Origin: a bacterium
GTDB lineage: Bacteria > Vulcanimicrobiota > Xenobia > Xenobiales > JADMJV01
DNA length: 64,000 bases
Assembly (NCBI GenBank): GCA_018266105.1
Contig: JAFEBA010000010.1
Span: 61,008-125,007, forward strand
Direction of reading: 5' to 3'
The position numbers and the translations under genes were made by a program. Under the pieces are notes generated by a model. It did not search any database. It was not told the DNA's origin and saw only the letters and a program-made list of their open reading frames with translations. Numbering within the stretch: the first letter of the stretch is position 1; each line of letters opens with the position of its first letter. Of the stretch, positions 42,768 to 51,689 are shown piece by piece.

Positions 42768-44108
42768 CTATGAACATTCATCCACGAGCTGGAGGATTTC
42801 CTGAGTTTTGCTCTGCATCAGGGCGCGGTCGCCCCTGGACTCCACATTCAGGCGAATCAGGGGCTCAGTATTGGAGGAGCGCAGGTTGAAGCGCCACTTT
42901 TCGAAGTCGAAGCTGACTCCATCCAGGTCCCAGCTCTGAACCACCTGGTCCTGGTAACGCTCGCGAATGGTCTGCAATACCTTCTTTTGGTCCTGCACCG
43001 AGCGATTGATTTCGCCGCTCACCGGGAAACGTTGAGCACGTTCCTGGATGTAGGCCGAGATGGGCTGGTCTTGCGAGGCCTGGATCTGAAGCCAGAGCAG
43101 CCAGGGAAGGACGCCGCTATCACAGCAACCAAAGCGCTGGAAGTAATGGTGTCCGGACATTTCTCCGCCGTAAACGGCCGACTGTTTTCGGAGATTTTGC
43201 TTGAAGAACACATGGCCAGTTGGGCACAGAAGCGGGGTGCCCCCCGCTTCCTGGACCACTTCAATGGTGTTCCAGGTGAGGCGGGGATCGTAGCAGATGG
43301 CGGCCGGTCCCTGCTTGAGAAAGTGGCGCGCGAACATCCCGACCAGGTAGTAGCTCTCCAAAAACTGGCCATGATCGTCCCAGAAGAAACATCGGTCGAA
43401 ATCGCCATCCCAGGCGACCCCGAGTTGAGCTCCCTGCTCACGAACGGCCTGACTGGTGAGTTCGCGCTTCTCCGGAAGCAGCGGATTCGGAATCCCGTTT
43501 GGGAAGGTGCCGTCAGGTTCGGCCAGCAGGATGGTGGTGTCCAGCTCAAATCTTTGCACAAGGGCCTGCAGCAGCGGACCGATGGAACCATTGCCAGCGT
43601 TGGCGACCGTCTTCAGGCGGGCCAGGCTTTGAGGCGGGAACATTTCGGCCAGGAAGTCCAGATACTGAGCGCGCCAATCGCGGTGCAATTTGGCCCCCCG
43701 GCGCTTACTGCCCTTGATGTGGCTCAAGCTTTGGTGAATCAGCCCCAACTGCTCGGCTGTGAGGGGGGCACCATGACGGGCCACGAATTTCATTCCGTTG
43801 TATTCGGACGGATTGTGACTGGCGGTGACCATGATGCCGCCATCCAATTGGCCTGAGAAGGCAGCGTGGTAGACCTCTTCGGTGCCGCCCATCCCTAACT
43901 CGTAAACATCCACCCCTTGTTTTAGGAGTCCCTCCACCACGGCTGCGGCCAACTCCGGACTGGTGAGGCGGACATCATAGCCGACCGCCACACGGGCCGG
44001 CTCGAGCACCTGCGCGTAGGCGGCGGCGATGTTCTCGGCGATTTCTGGGTTGAGTTCGTGCGGCACCTTGCCGCGCACGTCATAGGTTTTGAAGCAGGCG
44101 TGTTTCAT
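42768..44108 (-). CDS. manB: Phosphomannomutase/phosphoglucomutase
   Basis: A 446-residue alpha-D-phosphohexomutase. The phosphoserine loop is MVTASHNPSEYNGMK near 96-110, the Mg2+ loop is AWDGDFDRCFF, the sugar-selecting loop is GGEMSGHHYF and the phosphate loop is RSSNTEPLIRLNVE near the end; GEMSGH marks the PMM/PGM (AlgC-like) subgroup. With the overlapping manC it converts mannose-6-phosphate to GDP-mannose. Confidence 0.94.
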   Translation of the reverse strand: MKHACFKTYDVRGKVPHELNPEIAENIAAAYAQVLEPARVAVGYDVRLTSPELAAAVVEGLLKQGVDVYELGMGGTEEVYHAAFSGQLDGGIMVTASHNPSEYNGMKFVARHGAPLTAEQLGLIHQSLSHIKGSKRRGAKLHRDWRAQYLDFLAEMFPPQSLARLKTVANAGNGSIGPLLQALVQRFELDTTILLAEPDGTFPNGIPNPLLPEKRELTSQAVREQGAQLGVAWDGDFDRCFFWDDHGQFLESYYLVGMFARHFLKQGPAAICYDPRLTWNTIEVVQEAGGTPLLCPTGHVFFKQNLRKQSAVYGGEMSGHHYFQRFGCCDSGVLPWLLWLQIQASQDQPISAYIQERAQRFPVSGEINRSVQDQKKVLQTIRERYQDQVVQSWDLDGVSFDFEKWRFNLRSSNTEPLIRLNVESRGDRALMQSKTQEILQLVDECS

Positions 44109-45166
44109 TGCAATTCCTCGGCCGGCATTTTGGCCAGCAATTGTTTGATTTCTTCGGTGCGACTCTTGGGCACCACCAGCGTCTTCTTTCCGACTCGCAC
44201 AACAATCAGGTCGGAAACTCCAAGTAAGGCGACGGTCTCTTCGGGGTCTTCACAGACGACCAGGTTCCGTTGCCCTTCGTAGCTATAAACTCTGCCCCGG
44301 CCGTAGTTCTGCTCTCCAGCCTCCTCCAGGAATGGCTGCAAGGCCAACCAGCCGCCCAGGTCGCTCCACTGAAAGTCGGGCACTACGCAGCGCACATCGG
44401 GGGCTTTCTCCAGGATAGCGAAGTCGATCGAAATCTTCTCCAGTTTGCTGAAGGCCTCGGCCAGGTCGGCGCGACCCTCCACGGCCGGCCGAAGGGTCGT
44501 CAGGTGCGCTGGCAGATGGCGATAGAACTGCTCTAAGATCACGTTGGTCTGCCAGGCGAACATACCGCTGTTCCACAGATAGTTACCGCTGGAAATATAA
44601 CCTTCGGCAACCTGACGAGCCGGCTTTTCGCGGAACTGGAGCAGTTTGCGGTGGGGGAGCGGTCGTTCCGAGTTGAGTCGCTCACCCAGCTGCAGATAGC
44701 CGTAACCGGTGGCCGGGTAGGTGGGACGGATGCCCAATGTGTACAGGGCCTGACTCTGCTCGGCCCCCCAGGCCACTTCACGAATGGCCGCCTGGTACTG
44801 ATCCACGGTCTGAATCCAGTGGTCGGAGGTTAGCAGCACGGTGACGGGATTGCCGTAAAGCTTCTGAGCCATCAGGGCACCATAGGCGACCGCCGCGGCC
44901 GTATCCCGCCGGCTCGGTTCGCAGAGAATTTGCTCTGGTTTCAGCTCTGGAAGTTGCTGTGCGACCAGTTCGCGGTAGTTCTGGTGGGTGAGCACCAGTA
45001 CGTTTTCGATGGGACACAGTCCACGGGAGCGCTCATAGGTTTCCTGTAGCAAACTGCGTTGGCCAACGAATTGCAGGAATTGCTTGGGAAGACTGTCGGT
45101 ACTCCAGGGCCAAAAGCGCGTCCCGGCGCCTCCGGCCATAATTAAAAGAACAAGCCCGTCGCTCAT
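44105..45166 (-). CDS. manC: Mannose-1-phosphate guanylyltransferase
   Basis: A 353-residue nucleotidyltransferase. IMAGGAGTRFWPWS at 9-22 with PKQFLQ is the GDP-mannose pyrophosphorylase signature; TSDHWI, GYGYLQLGE, FREKP and WNSGMFAW complete the active site. It lacks the C-terminal isomerase half, so it is the single-function type. Its 3' end overlaps manB by 4 bases. The start codon lies in the loop of the hairpin at 45152-45179. Confidence 0.95.
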   Translation of the reverse strand: MSDGLVLLIMAGGAGTRFWPWSTDSLPKQFLQFVGQRSLLQETYERSRGLCPIENVLVLTHQNYRELVAQQLPELKPEQILCEPSRRDTAAAVAYGALMAQKLYGNPVTVLLTSDHWIQTVDQYQAAIREVAWGAEQSQALYTLGIRPTYPATGYGYLQLGERLNSERPLPHRKLLQFREKPARQVAEGYISSGNYLWNSGMFAWQTNVILEQFYRHLPAHLTTLRPAVEGRADLAEAFSKLEKISIDFAILEKAPDVRCVVPDFQWSDLGGWLALQPFLEEAGEQNYGRGRVYSYEGQRNLVVCEDPEETVALLGVSDLIVVRVGKKTLVVPKSRTEEIKQLLAKMPAEELQ

Positions 45167-45179
45167 GGGCCACGGGCTT
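45152..45179 (-). promoter_or_regulatory. Hairpin holding the manC start codon in its loop
   Basis: On the mRNA strand AAGCCCGT pairs with ACGGGCTT over a 12-base loop that contains the ATG. The 3' arm is followed by GTTCTTTTAATT, so the element may act as a weak terminator or attenuator for the peptidase gene upstream or as a translational switch. Confidence 0.4.
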
Positions 45180-45206
45180 TGCTCTCAGGGTTCGATCTCC
45201 TGGCAT

Positions 45207-45917
45207 TTAGGGATTGGCAGCTACGGTTTCCGTTCCGCCACTCTCCAGGCGGTCTGCATAAAAGATGAAGTTGCCTTGCGGGTGGCTGGGGGCATTATTC
45301 ATGTTCTGCTTGGTGGTCGTGCGCACGGTGCCGGTGGCCGGGTCGGCGAAAGTCACTTTGTCGCCATCGATTTTCGTAATTGTGACGATGTGTCCGCGGC
45401 CGGAAACCGAAAACTCTGGACCATTCAAGGCCACCACAACAGGCGTCTTCTCGTTGTTGACTTTATGCTCAAGCAACTCCCAGCAGTTGGAGTTGATTTC
45501 GCCCCCATCCTTCCAGGTGTAACCGGCCTCGGCCGTCTCTTCTTTGAGAGCCCGGAGTAGCTCGTAGCCGTATTTGGAATTGATGTCGTTGTCATCCAGT
45601 TTCTTGCCGGTGAGAGCGTTGATCGACATGGCCACGCTGGTCTGACCGCAAGAATCGCTGGTGTGCTGAGCGATGGGGGTGACGTTCAGGCTGCCTGAGC
45701 GTGCCGTGCCAAATGCGGAAGGGTCACTGGTGAAGCCCCGCGAGGTCAGCAAATGGGTTTGGGCCGCGTTGGCGGATGGGGCTGCTTTCTTGGGGGCCGG
45801 CTTAGCCTGCTCACCCATGAACTGATTGAAGGCATCCGAGTCCACCATGGGACCGGAGTTGAGCTGGGTTTCCAGCTGCTGCATCCTCGACGTAATACGA
45901 TCTACACCTTCAAGCAT
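45207..45917 (-). CDS. Peptidase C39-like (papain-fold) protein without signal peptide
   Basis: A 236-residue protein. Residues 1-55 are a short helix (VDRITSRMQQLETQLN) plus a Pro/Ala/Lys linker. The peptidase domain shows Cys90 in TSDSCGQTSVAMSINAL, His176 in GRGHIVTITKI and Asp192 in TFADPATG, the order of the C39/bacteriocin-processing peptidase family. No Sec signal is present. The N-terminal helix resembles that of hydrolases exported by flagellar-type systems (I-x-x-R-I/M repeats before an F-rich spot), which suggests type III export; this is inference. A GGAGG site fixes the ATG. manC lies downstream. Confidence 0.78.
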   Translation of the reverse strand: MLEGVDRITSRMQQLETQLNSGPMVDSDAFNQFMGEQAKPAPKKAAPSANAAQTHLLTSRGFTSDPSAFGTARSGSLNVTPIAQHTSDSCGQTSVAMSINALTGKKLDDNDINSKYGYELLRALKEETAEAGYTWKDGGEINSNCWELLEHKVNNEKTPVVVALNGPEFSVSGRGHIVTITKIDGDKVTFADPATGTVRTTTKQNMNNAPSHPQGNFIFYADRLESGGTETVAANP

Positions 45918-46065
45918 TCTTCATACCTCCGCTATCCCAGCATACAACAGGTTGGCCCTCCTTGACTTGGGGGATTTGTAAAATTTCTGTGAACGACTTC
46001 GACCGACCTGCCGCAATCGGCCACTTTGAAAAGGCCTCGCCTGCTTTGGGGCAGAAGGCGAATCC

Positions 46066-46674
46066 ATGAAGCCCTGGTATCGCCGTCCGGATAACCCCGT
46101 CAAGCGCCTGTTCGACCTCAGCCTGGGCTTGTTCGGTTTGCTCGCCGCTCTTCCCGTTTTCCTGACCGTGGCCGTGCTGATCAAGCTTGAAGATGGCGGG
46201 CCGATTTTCTACATTCATCCGCGTATCGGAAAGGACGGCAAGTCGTTTCCCTTCTTCAAGTTTCGCACCATGAAAGTGGATTCAGACAAGTCTGGTTTCG
46301 AGATCGAAGCGGGGGACAGCCGCATCTTGCGTATTGGACATTTCCTGAGGCGCTGGTCGATCGACGAAGTTCCACAACTGCTCAACATCCTGCGTGGCGA
46401 AATGAGCTTCATCGGGCCAAGGCCGACTTTGGAGTATCAGGTTCAGACCTACACCCCGCGCCAGCGAGGGCGATTGGAGGTTTTGCCAGGGGTCACCGGG
46501 CTGGCTCAGGTTAGCGGACGCAACTCGCTGACCTGGCCCGAGCGGATCGAACTTGATTTGAAGTACATCGAAGACTACAGTCTTGCACTGGATCTTCGAA
46601 TTCTGCTCAAAACCTTTGGCACCGTGATCAATCCGGATGGGATTTATGGCCACGGATGGGAAAAAAAGACTTAG
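46066..46674 (+). CDS. Initiating sugar-phosphate transferase (PglC/WcaJ family)
   Basis: A 202-residue monotopic phosphoglycosyl transferase. It has an N-terminal re-entrant helix (RLFDLSLGLFGLLAALPVFL), the catalytic region FFKFRTM, then RWSIDEVPQLLNILRGEMSFIGPRP and PGVTGLAQVSGRN. It lacks the four extra membrane helices of WbaP-type enzymes, so it is the small PglC-like form. It loads a sugar phosphate onto undecaprenyl phosphate to start a surface glycan. An aminotransferase gene follows 13 bp later. Confidence 0.93.
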   Translation: MKPWYRRPDNPVKRLFDLSLGLFGLLAALPVFLTVAVLIKLEDGGPIFYIHPRIGKDGKSFPFFKFRTMKVDSDKSGFEIEAGDSRILRIGHFLRRWSIDEVPQLLNILRGEMSFIGPRPTLEYQVQTYTPRQRGRLEVLPGVTGLAQVSGRNSLTWPERIELDLKYIEDYSLALDLRILLKTFGTVINPDGIYGHGWEKKT

Positions 46675-46687
46675 AAGGAAGGTTCCC

Positions 46688-47857
46688 GTGATCACCAGCA
46701 AAACTGCCGCCCTCCTGGGCGGCCCCCCCACATTTCAGCCGCCCCTGGCTTTTACCCGGCCGGCTGTGCCCAGCTTCAGCGAGCTGGCGCCTGAGTTCGA
46801 GGAGATCTTGAGCACCGGGATGCTGACGAAAGGACCTCGTCTGGCTCGCCTGGAGGCAGCCCTTCGTCAGCATCTCAAGAGTCAACACGTGGTGTGCGTC
46901 AACTCGTGCACCAGCGGCCTTATTTTGGGCATTCAGTCCTTGAAGTTGAGTGGCGAGGTGATTGTTCCGAGCTTCTCCTTCATGGCCACTTTCCACGCGT
47001 TGCGCTGGAATAACCTGACCCCTGTCTTCGTGGACTGCAATCCCTACTCTCTGACCATCGACCTGGAGGCGGTGAAGGCCGCCATCACGCCCCGTACCTG
47101 CGCGGTGATGTCCGCTTATGTCTTCGGGAATCCGCCTGATCTTGAAGCCATCGACAAGCTCTGCAAAGAGAAGGGTCTGGCCCACTTCTGCGATTCGGCC
47201 CACGGAATCGGCACTCTAATCGACGGTGTCCCGGCAGGTAACCACGCAGATTTCGAGGTTTTCTCCTGCAGCCCCACCAAGTTGTTGACGGCGGCCGAAG
47301 GCGGGGTGGTGAGCACGCGCCGCCCGGAAATCGAGCAGTGGATTCGCAATGGACGAGACTACGGAAACCCCGGCAGTTACGATTGCGATTTCGCCGGCCT
47401 GAACGCACGTATGTCCGAGTTTCATGCGGCCATCATGCTGGCTGGTTTACCCCGTCTGGAAAGCTACGTGCAGGCAAGAGCACGGCTGGTAGAAATTTAC
47501 AAGCAGCGCCTGAGCGCGGTACCGGGTATCCGCTTCCAGCAAATTCGCCAGGGCGTGCGCAGCTCCAACAAAGATTTTCCCATTTTTGTCGAGGCCTCGG
47601 CCTTTGGCTTGCACCGAGACCAGCTGCAAAAGGCCCTGCTGGCCGAAGGTATCCCGACTCGAGCCTACTTCGACCCCCCTGGTCACCAGTTGACGGCTTA
47701 CAAGCAAGAGCTGGATTTGCCGGTGACGGCCCGGATGTGCGCGGAGGTGATCTGCCTGCCGATGTCTTCGCTCATGAGCGACGAAGAGACTGAGCGAGTT
47801 TGCCAGTGCCTGCTTGAGCTCCACCAGCAGGCTCCGGCCCTGGCATCGCACGGGTAG
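46688..47857 (+). CDS. DegT/DnrJ/EryC1 sugar aminotransferase (PglE-like)
   Basis: A 389-residue PLP aminotransferase acting on keto-sugar nucleotides. It shows CVNSCTSGLILGIQSL, EVIVPSFSFMATFHAL, FCDSAHGIGTL with the PLP Asp and the PLP lysine in SPTKLLTAAEGGVV, then NARMSEFHAAIMLAG. The GTG at 46688 is chosen for AAGGAAGG 5 bases upstream. Flanked by the phosphosugar transferase and the dehydratase, it probably aminates UDP-4-keto-6-deoxy-HexNAc. The partner acetyltransferase (PglD) is not here. Confidence 0.93.
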   Translation: MITSKTAALLGGPPTFQPPLAFTRPAVPSFSELAPEFEEILSTGMLTKGPRLARLEAALRQHLKSQHVVCVNSCTSGLILGIQSLKLSGEVIVPSFSFMATFHALRWNNLTPVFVDCNPYSLTIDLEAVKAAITPRTCAVMSAYVFGNPPDLEAIDKLCKEKGLAHFCDSAHGIGTLIDGVPAGNHADFEVFSCSPTKLLTAAEGGVVSTRRPEIEQWIRNGRDYGNPGSYDCDFAGLNARMSEFHAAIMLAGLPRLESYVQARARLVEIYKQRLSAVPGIRFQQIRQGVRSSNKDFPIFVEASAFGLHRDQLQKALLAEGIPTRAYFDPPGHQLTAYKQELDLPVTARMCAEVICLPMSSLMSDEETERVCQCLLELHQQAPALASHG

Positions 47858-47860
47858 AGA

Positions 47861-49675
47861 GTGAAGCCACTCGAGAAGCTGGGTCTGGCCGCCGCCGACT
47901 TCTGTCTGGTGTTGGCCTCTATTGTAATCGCCCTGGGCCTGCGCAAAGAATTCGATTGGAACCACATGGTGGCCCAGTTTCTCTGGTCCAAGGCTCAGCT
48001 GGCCTTCGTTCTGGGTCTGGCGGCGACCACCGTCTTTACCTTTTATCTGAATGGCCTGTATGAAAAGGTCTGGCGCTATGCCGGGGTGCACGAGTTGGTC
48101 GGGGTGATCAAGGCCTGCATGTGGAGCTTCATTCCTTTTCAATTGATGGTGCTGGCCGATCGCGGGCAAATTTTCCCGCGCAGCGGCCTGGTTCTGACCG
48201 GGCTGGTAACCGTCAACATCTGCGGTGGCGTAAGACTCCTGCTTCGCCAGGCCAGCCAGTGGATGGGCAAGCCGATCACCACCACTCGCGTCATCATTGT
48301 GGGAGCCAATGATGCAGGCGAAGCCATCGCTCGCGATAAATCCCGCAAGTTTGTCCCGATTGGATTTGTGGACGACCGTCCTGACCGGGCGGGCATCAGC
48401 ATTCACGGGGTGCCAGTCCAGGGCAAACTGGAGGATCTGCCCAGCTTGATCGACTCCCACCTGGTCACCGAGGTGGTCTTGGCCGAGCCCAGGCCAGCCG
48501 ATGTGAAACGCGTCATGGATCTGGTGAGCGGTAAGGAGGTCAAGCTCCGAGTGGTGCCCGCTATGCAGGACCTGGTAGCGGGCAAGGTAGAGATGAACCG
48601 GCTGCGCCAGCTTTCCATCGAAGATTTGCTGGAACGCGAACCCATCAAAGTCGACCCCGAGCTGGTGCGTCCCCTGCTGGCCGGCAAACGCGTGTTGATC
48701 ACCGGAGCGGGAGGCTCCATCGGGTCGGAAATTGCCCGTCAGGTGGCCAGTTTTGGACCCGAAAAGCTTCTGCTGGTGGGTCGGGGAGAGAACAGCCTCT
48801 ACGAGATCGGACTGGAGCTGCCCCAGGCCACTCTGCTGGTCTGCGACGTCTGTCGCGAACGCATCCTGGAGCGGATTTTCGAGGAACACCGGCCTCATTT
48901 TGTATTTCATGCCGCCGCCCACAAGCACGTTCCGTTGATGGAGGCCGCCCCGGCCGAGGCCGTCTATACCAACGTATTCGGTACTAGGGCTGTCCTCAAC
49001 GCCTGCCAAAAGTATGGGGTGGAGCGATTTGTTTTGCTCTCCACCGACAAAGCCGTGAATCCCAACAATGTGATGGGCGCCACCAAGAGGATGGCGGAAA
49101 AACTGGTGGCTCAAATGGCGCATCCTGGCTACGCCGCGGTGCGCTTCGGAAACGTTCTGGGTTCAAGGGGTAGCGTGGTTCCGACGATGCAAAAACAGAT
49201 CAGCCAGGGTGGACCGGTCACGGTTACCGACCCGGCCATGACGCGATACTTCATGACCATTCCTGAAGCCGTCACGCTGGTGCTGCAGGCCTCGGGGCTG
49301 GCTCAGGGCGGTGAAATTTATCTGCTGGATATGGGCAAACCAGTGCGTATCCTGGACCTGGCCCACAACTTGATTCGACTCTGTGGATTTGAGCCGGAGA
49401 AGGACATTCCCATTAAGATTACAGGCTGCCGTCCTGGTGAGAAGCTGGAAGAGCAACTGGTGGGGCAGAATGAGAGCACGGAGCCGACCCGGCTGAGCAA
49501 GGTGGCCAAAGTGATTACCCGGGTCCCTGGCCAAGAATGGCCGGGGGAGCAGTTGGAAGAGCTGCGTCAACATTGCCTGAACGGTGATCAGCGCCAGTGT
49601 CGGCTGCTCTTACAGCGCCTTCTGGAGCGAGCCGAAGGGCAGGGGGAAAGCTCGGCCCAAAGCGAAGCATCCTGA
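47861..49675 (+). CDS. Membrane NDP-sugar 4,6-dehydratase (PglF/WbpM/CapD family)
   Basis: A 604-residue enzyme. Four membrane helices lie at about 10-125. A first Rossmann-like domain (RVIIVGANDAGEAIARD) regulates or binds nucleotide. The catalytic SDR domain from about 285 has VLITGAGGSIGSEIARQ, VFHAAAHKHVPLME, the TDK motif in LLSTDKAVNPNNVMGATKR and FGNVLGSRGSVVP. In PglF-like enzymes it removes water from UDP-GlcNAc. It starts at GTG 47861, 3 bp after the aminotransferase stop. Confidence 0.95.
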   Translation: MKPLEKLGLAAADFCLVLASIVIALGLRKEFDWNHMVAQFLWSKAQLAFVLGLAATTVFTFYLNGLYEKVWRYAGVHELVGVIKACMWSFIPFQLMVLADRGQIFPRSGLVLTGLVTVNICGGVRLLLRQASQWMGKPITTTRVIIVGANDAGEAIARDKSRKFVPIGFVDDRPDRAGISIHGVPVQGKLEDLPSLIDSHLVTEVVLAEPRPADVKRVMDLVSGKEVKLRVVPAMQDLVAGKVEMNRLRQLSIEDLLEREPIKVDPELVRPLLAGKRVLITGAGGSIGSEIARQVASFGPEKLLLVGRGENSLYEIGLELPQATLLVCDVCRERILERIFEEHRPHFVFHAAAHKHVPLMEAAPAEAVYTNVFGTRAVLNACQKYGVERFVLLSTDKAVNPNNVMGATKRMAEKLVAQMAHPGYAAVRFGNVLGSRGSVVPTMQKQISQGGPVTVTDPAMTRYFMTIPEAVTLVLQASGLAQGGEIYLLDMGKPVRILDLAHNLIRLCGFEPEKDIPIKITGCRPGEKLEEQLVGQNESTEPTRLSKVAKVITRVPGQEWPGEQLEELRQHCLNGDQRQCRLLLQRLLERAEGQGESSAQSEAS

Positions 49676-49698
49676 ATCGTAACCTCTCAAGGAGATTC

Positions 49699-51573
49699 AT
49701 GAAGCATCCATCTTTTCGCTCACTGCTTGCCTGCGGCTTGCTCGGGACCGGACTGTTGGCCACCTTGCAGGGAGCTCACCACTTCCAGACGGCCCGCGAC
49801 TCCGCTCCACCCACTCAAGCTGAGGCCAATCTTACCTACGCTGATCCTGACGGCCCAGGGCCCCGAGAGGCCGGTTTGGCCCGCGTGTCCGGTGAGCTGG
49901 TGCTGGACCTCAAAGATGACGTCACGCCTGAGCAAATCTCTGATTTGCAAGAACGCTACGGCATTCAGACCCAACTGAACTCGATTCATGCTGAAGGCGC
50001 TCAGTTGCGTCTGGTGGATGTGGAAGAGTCGCGCCTGCCGGAACTGCTGGAGAAGCTAGCTGCCGAACCCTGTGTAGAAAGTTGCTGCCCGAATTACTAC
50101 TACCAGCTCCCGGTCGAGGAACAGGCGGCTGCGGCGGCCTTCCGCAATCAGCCCGCCAACGGCTTCCCGAACGACCCGATGGGCAAGTACCAGTGGCACA
50201 TGAACCAGATCAATACTCAAAAGGCCTGGCCGATTTCGACCGGCTCGGATGTGGTGGTGTCGGTCATCGACACCGGGGTTGCTTACCGAGAATATAAGGA
50301 GTTCAAGCCGCTCGAGGATCTCGAGAACACTCGCATGGTGGCTGGCTACGATTTCGTCAATAAACGCTCCGAGGCCATCGACGACCACGCTCACGGAAGC
50401 CACGTAGCGGGGACGGTGGCTCAGTCCACCAACAATGGCAAAGGCGTCATGGGCGTGGCTTTCTCAGCCGCAATCATGCCCATCAAAGTTCTCTCCGCCC
50501 GAGGCGGTGGCACCCTCTCCAACATCGCCGACGGAATCTATTTCTCGGCCGACCACGGCGCCAAGGTCATCAACATGTCGCTGGGCGGCGGTTTCGCTGA
50601 AGCAACCCTGCGCAACGCGGTTGCCAAAGCCCACGCCAAGGGCGTCATCGTGGTTTGCGCCGCCGGCAATGAATCCAAGGGCCGCCCGAGTTATCCGGCC
50701 GCCTATGACGGAGCAGTCTCCGTTTCGGCCACAGACTTCCAGGAAAACCTGACCTTCTACAGCAACTATGGTCCGGCCATCGACATCGCTGCACCGGGCG
50801 GTGACACTCGTTCAGACCGGAACGGCGATGGCTACCCGGATGGGGTGCTTCAGAACGCTCCCGTTCCTGGGCAGGCCACCCGCCACGACTACCTCTGGTT
50901 TATGGGAACCTCCATGGCCTGCCCGCACGTAGCTGGGGTCTCGGCCCTGGTCGAGTCTCTGGGAGTGACTGAGCCGGCCGCGGTCGAGCGGCTGCTGAAA
51001 AACACCGCTCGCAGCAAAGGCAAAGAGGGTCAGGAACGCGGCTACGGGGCCGGCATTGTGGATGCACAACGCGCCGTTTGGAAGGCCGGCATCGAGTTTG
51101 GCATCTGGCGCCTGGCTCTGGGTTTAGTCTTCTTTGCTCTACCCGCTCTGGCTATGCTGCGCCGCGGCTACCTGTTGGGGCTTCTGATGGCCTTGCCCGC
51201 CGCCGTGATGGCATCCAGCGGCCTCTTCTTCCTGCCGCTCATGTCCTCGGCACCCACCGCTCCTTGCTGGATGTATACCACAGCTCTCCCGAGTTGGGGC
51301 TTGCATCTGCTGGGTGCTCATATGCACGGTAATCCGCTCTTGTTCTCGGCTCTTATTCCGGTGGTGCTGTCGCTGCTGGTCGTGGACATCCGCCCGCTGC
51401 GCTCCCTGGTGGCCGGTCTGTCGGCCGGCTGGGCCGCTCACCTGACTTTCGCTGCGCTGACCCGCACGGTTGCAGTCATGTTTATCCCCAGTCTGATCGG
51501 GACGCTCTGGCTGCTGGCCAATGCGCTGTTCCTGATTTTTCTGGCCACAGTACTGGGCGAAGAGCAGCCCTGA
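49699..51573 (+). CDS. Subtilisin-like serine protease with C-terminal multi-helix membrane domain
   Basis: A 624-residue S8 peptidase. A signal or anchor helix lies at 5-25 and an I9-like propeptide at about 63-135. The catalytic triad is Asp191 (SVIDTGV), His232 (HAHGSHVAGTV) and Ser405 (FMGTSMACPHVAGV), with the oxyanion Asn324 (CAAGNES). Residues 466-620 contain about five membrane helices (IWRLALGLVFFALPALAML and others), an uncommon tail for a subtilase. AAGGAG precedes the ATG. A strong terminator follows. It may process surface proteins on the outer face of the membrane. Confidence 0.92.
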   Translation: MKHPSFRSLLACGLLGTGLLATLQGAHHFQTARDSAPPTQAEANLTYADPDGPGPREAGLARVSGELVLDLKDDVTPEQISDLQERYGIQTQLNSIHAEGAQLRLVDVEESRLPELLEKLAAEPCVESCCPNYYYQLPVEEQAAAAAFRNQPANGFPNDPMGKYQWHMNQINTQKAWPISTGSDVVVSVIDTGVAYREYKEFKPLEDLENTRMVAGYDFVNKRSEAIDDHAHGSHVAGTVAQSTNNGKGVMGVAFSAAIMPIKVLSARGGGTLSNIADGIYFSADHGAKVINMSLGGGFAEATLRNAVAKAHAKGVIVVCAAGNESKGRPSYPAAYDGAVSVSATDFQENLTFYSNYGPAIDIAAPGGDTRSDRNGDGYPDGVLQNAPVPGQATRHDYLWFMGTSMACPHVAGVSALVESLGVTEPAAVERLLKNTARSKGKEGQERGYGAGIVDAQRAVWKAGIEFGIWRLALGLVFFALPALAMLRRGYLLGLLMALPAAVMASSGLFFLPLMSSAPTAPCWMYTTALPSWGLHLLGAHMHGNPLLFSALIPVVLSLLVVDIRPLRSLVAGLSAGWAAHLTFAALTRTVAVMFIPSLIGTLWLLANALFLIFLATVLGEEQP

Positions 51574-51590
51574 CGATTCGTTCGAGCTCG

Positions 51591-51624
51591 GAAGAGAGGC
51601 TCGGCTTCGGCCGGGCCTCTCTTC
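51591..51624 (+). terminator. Strong intrinsic-type hairpin
   Basis: GAAGAGAGGC.CGGC and GCCGGGCCTCTCTTC pair over a TTCG tetraloop, one mismatch at most. Only a short T-rich run follows (ATTCTT). Confidence 0.8.
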
Positions 51625-51689
51625 ATTCTTGCCACTCAAGGTGATGCCAGGCCAGTCGCCGAATCTAACCGCCCTTTGGAGGTAGTCAC

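Noticed and set aside
42987..43856. A 289-codon plus-strand frame
   Set aside because: Antisense to phosphomannomutase, whose motifs are clear.
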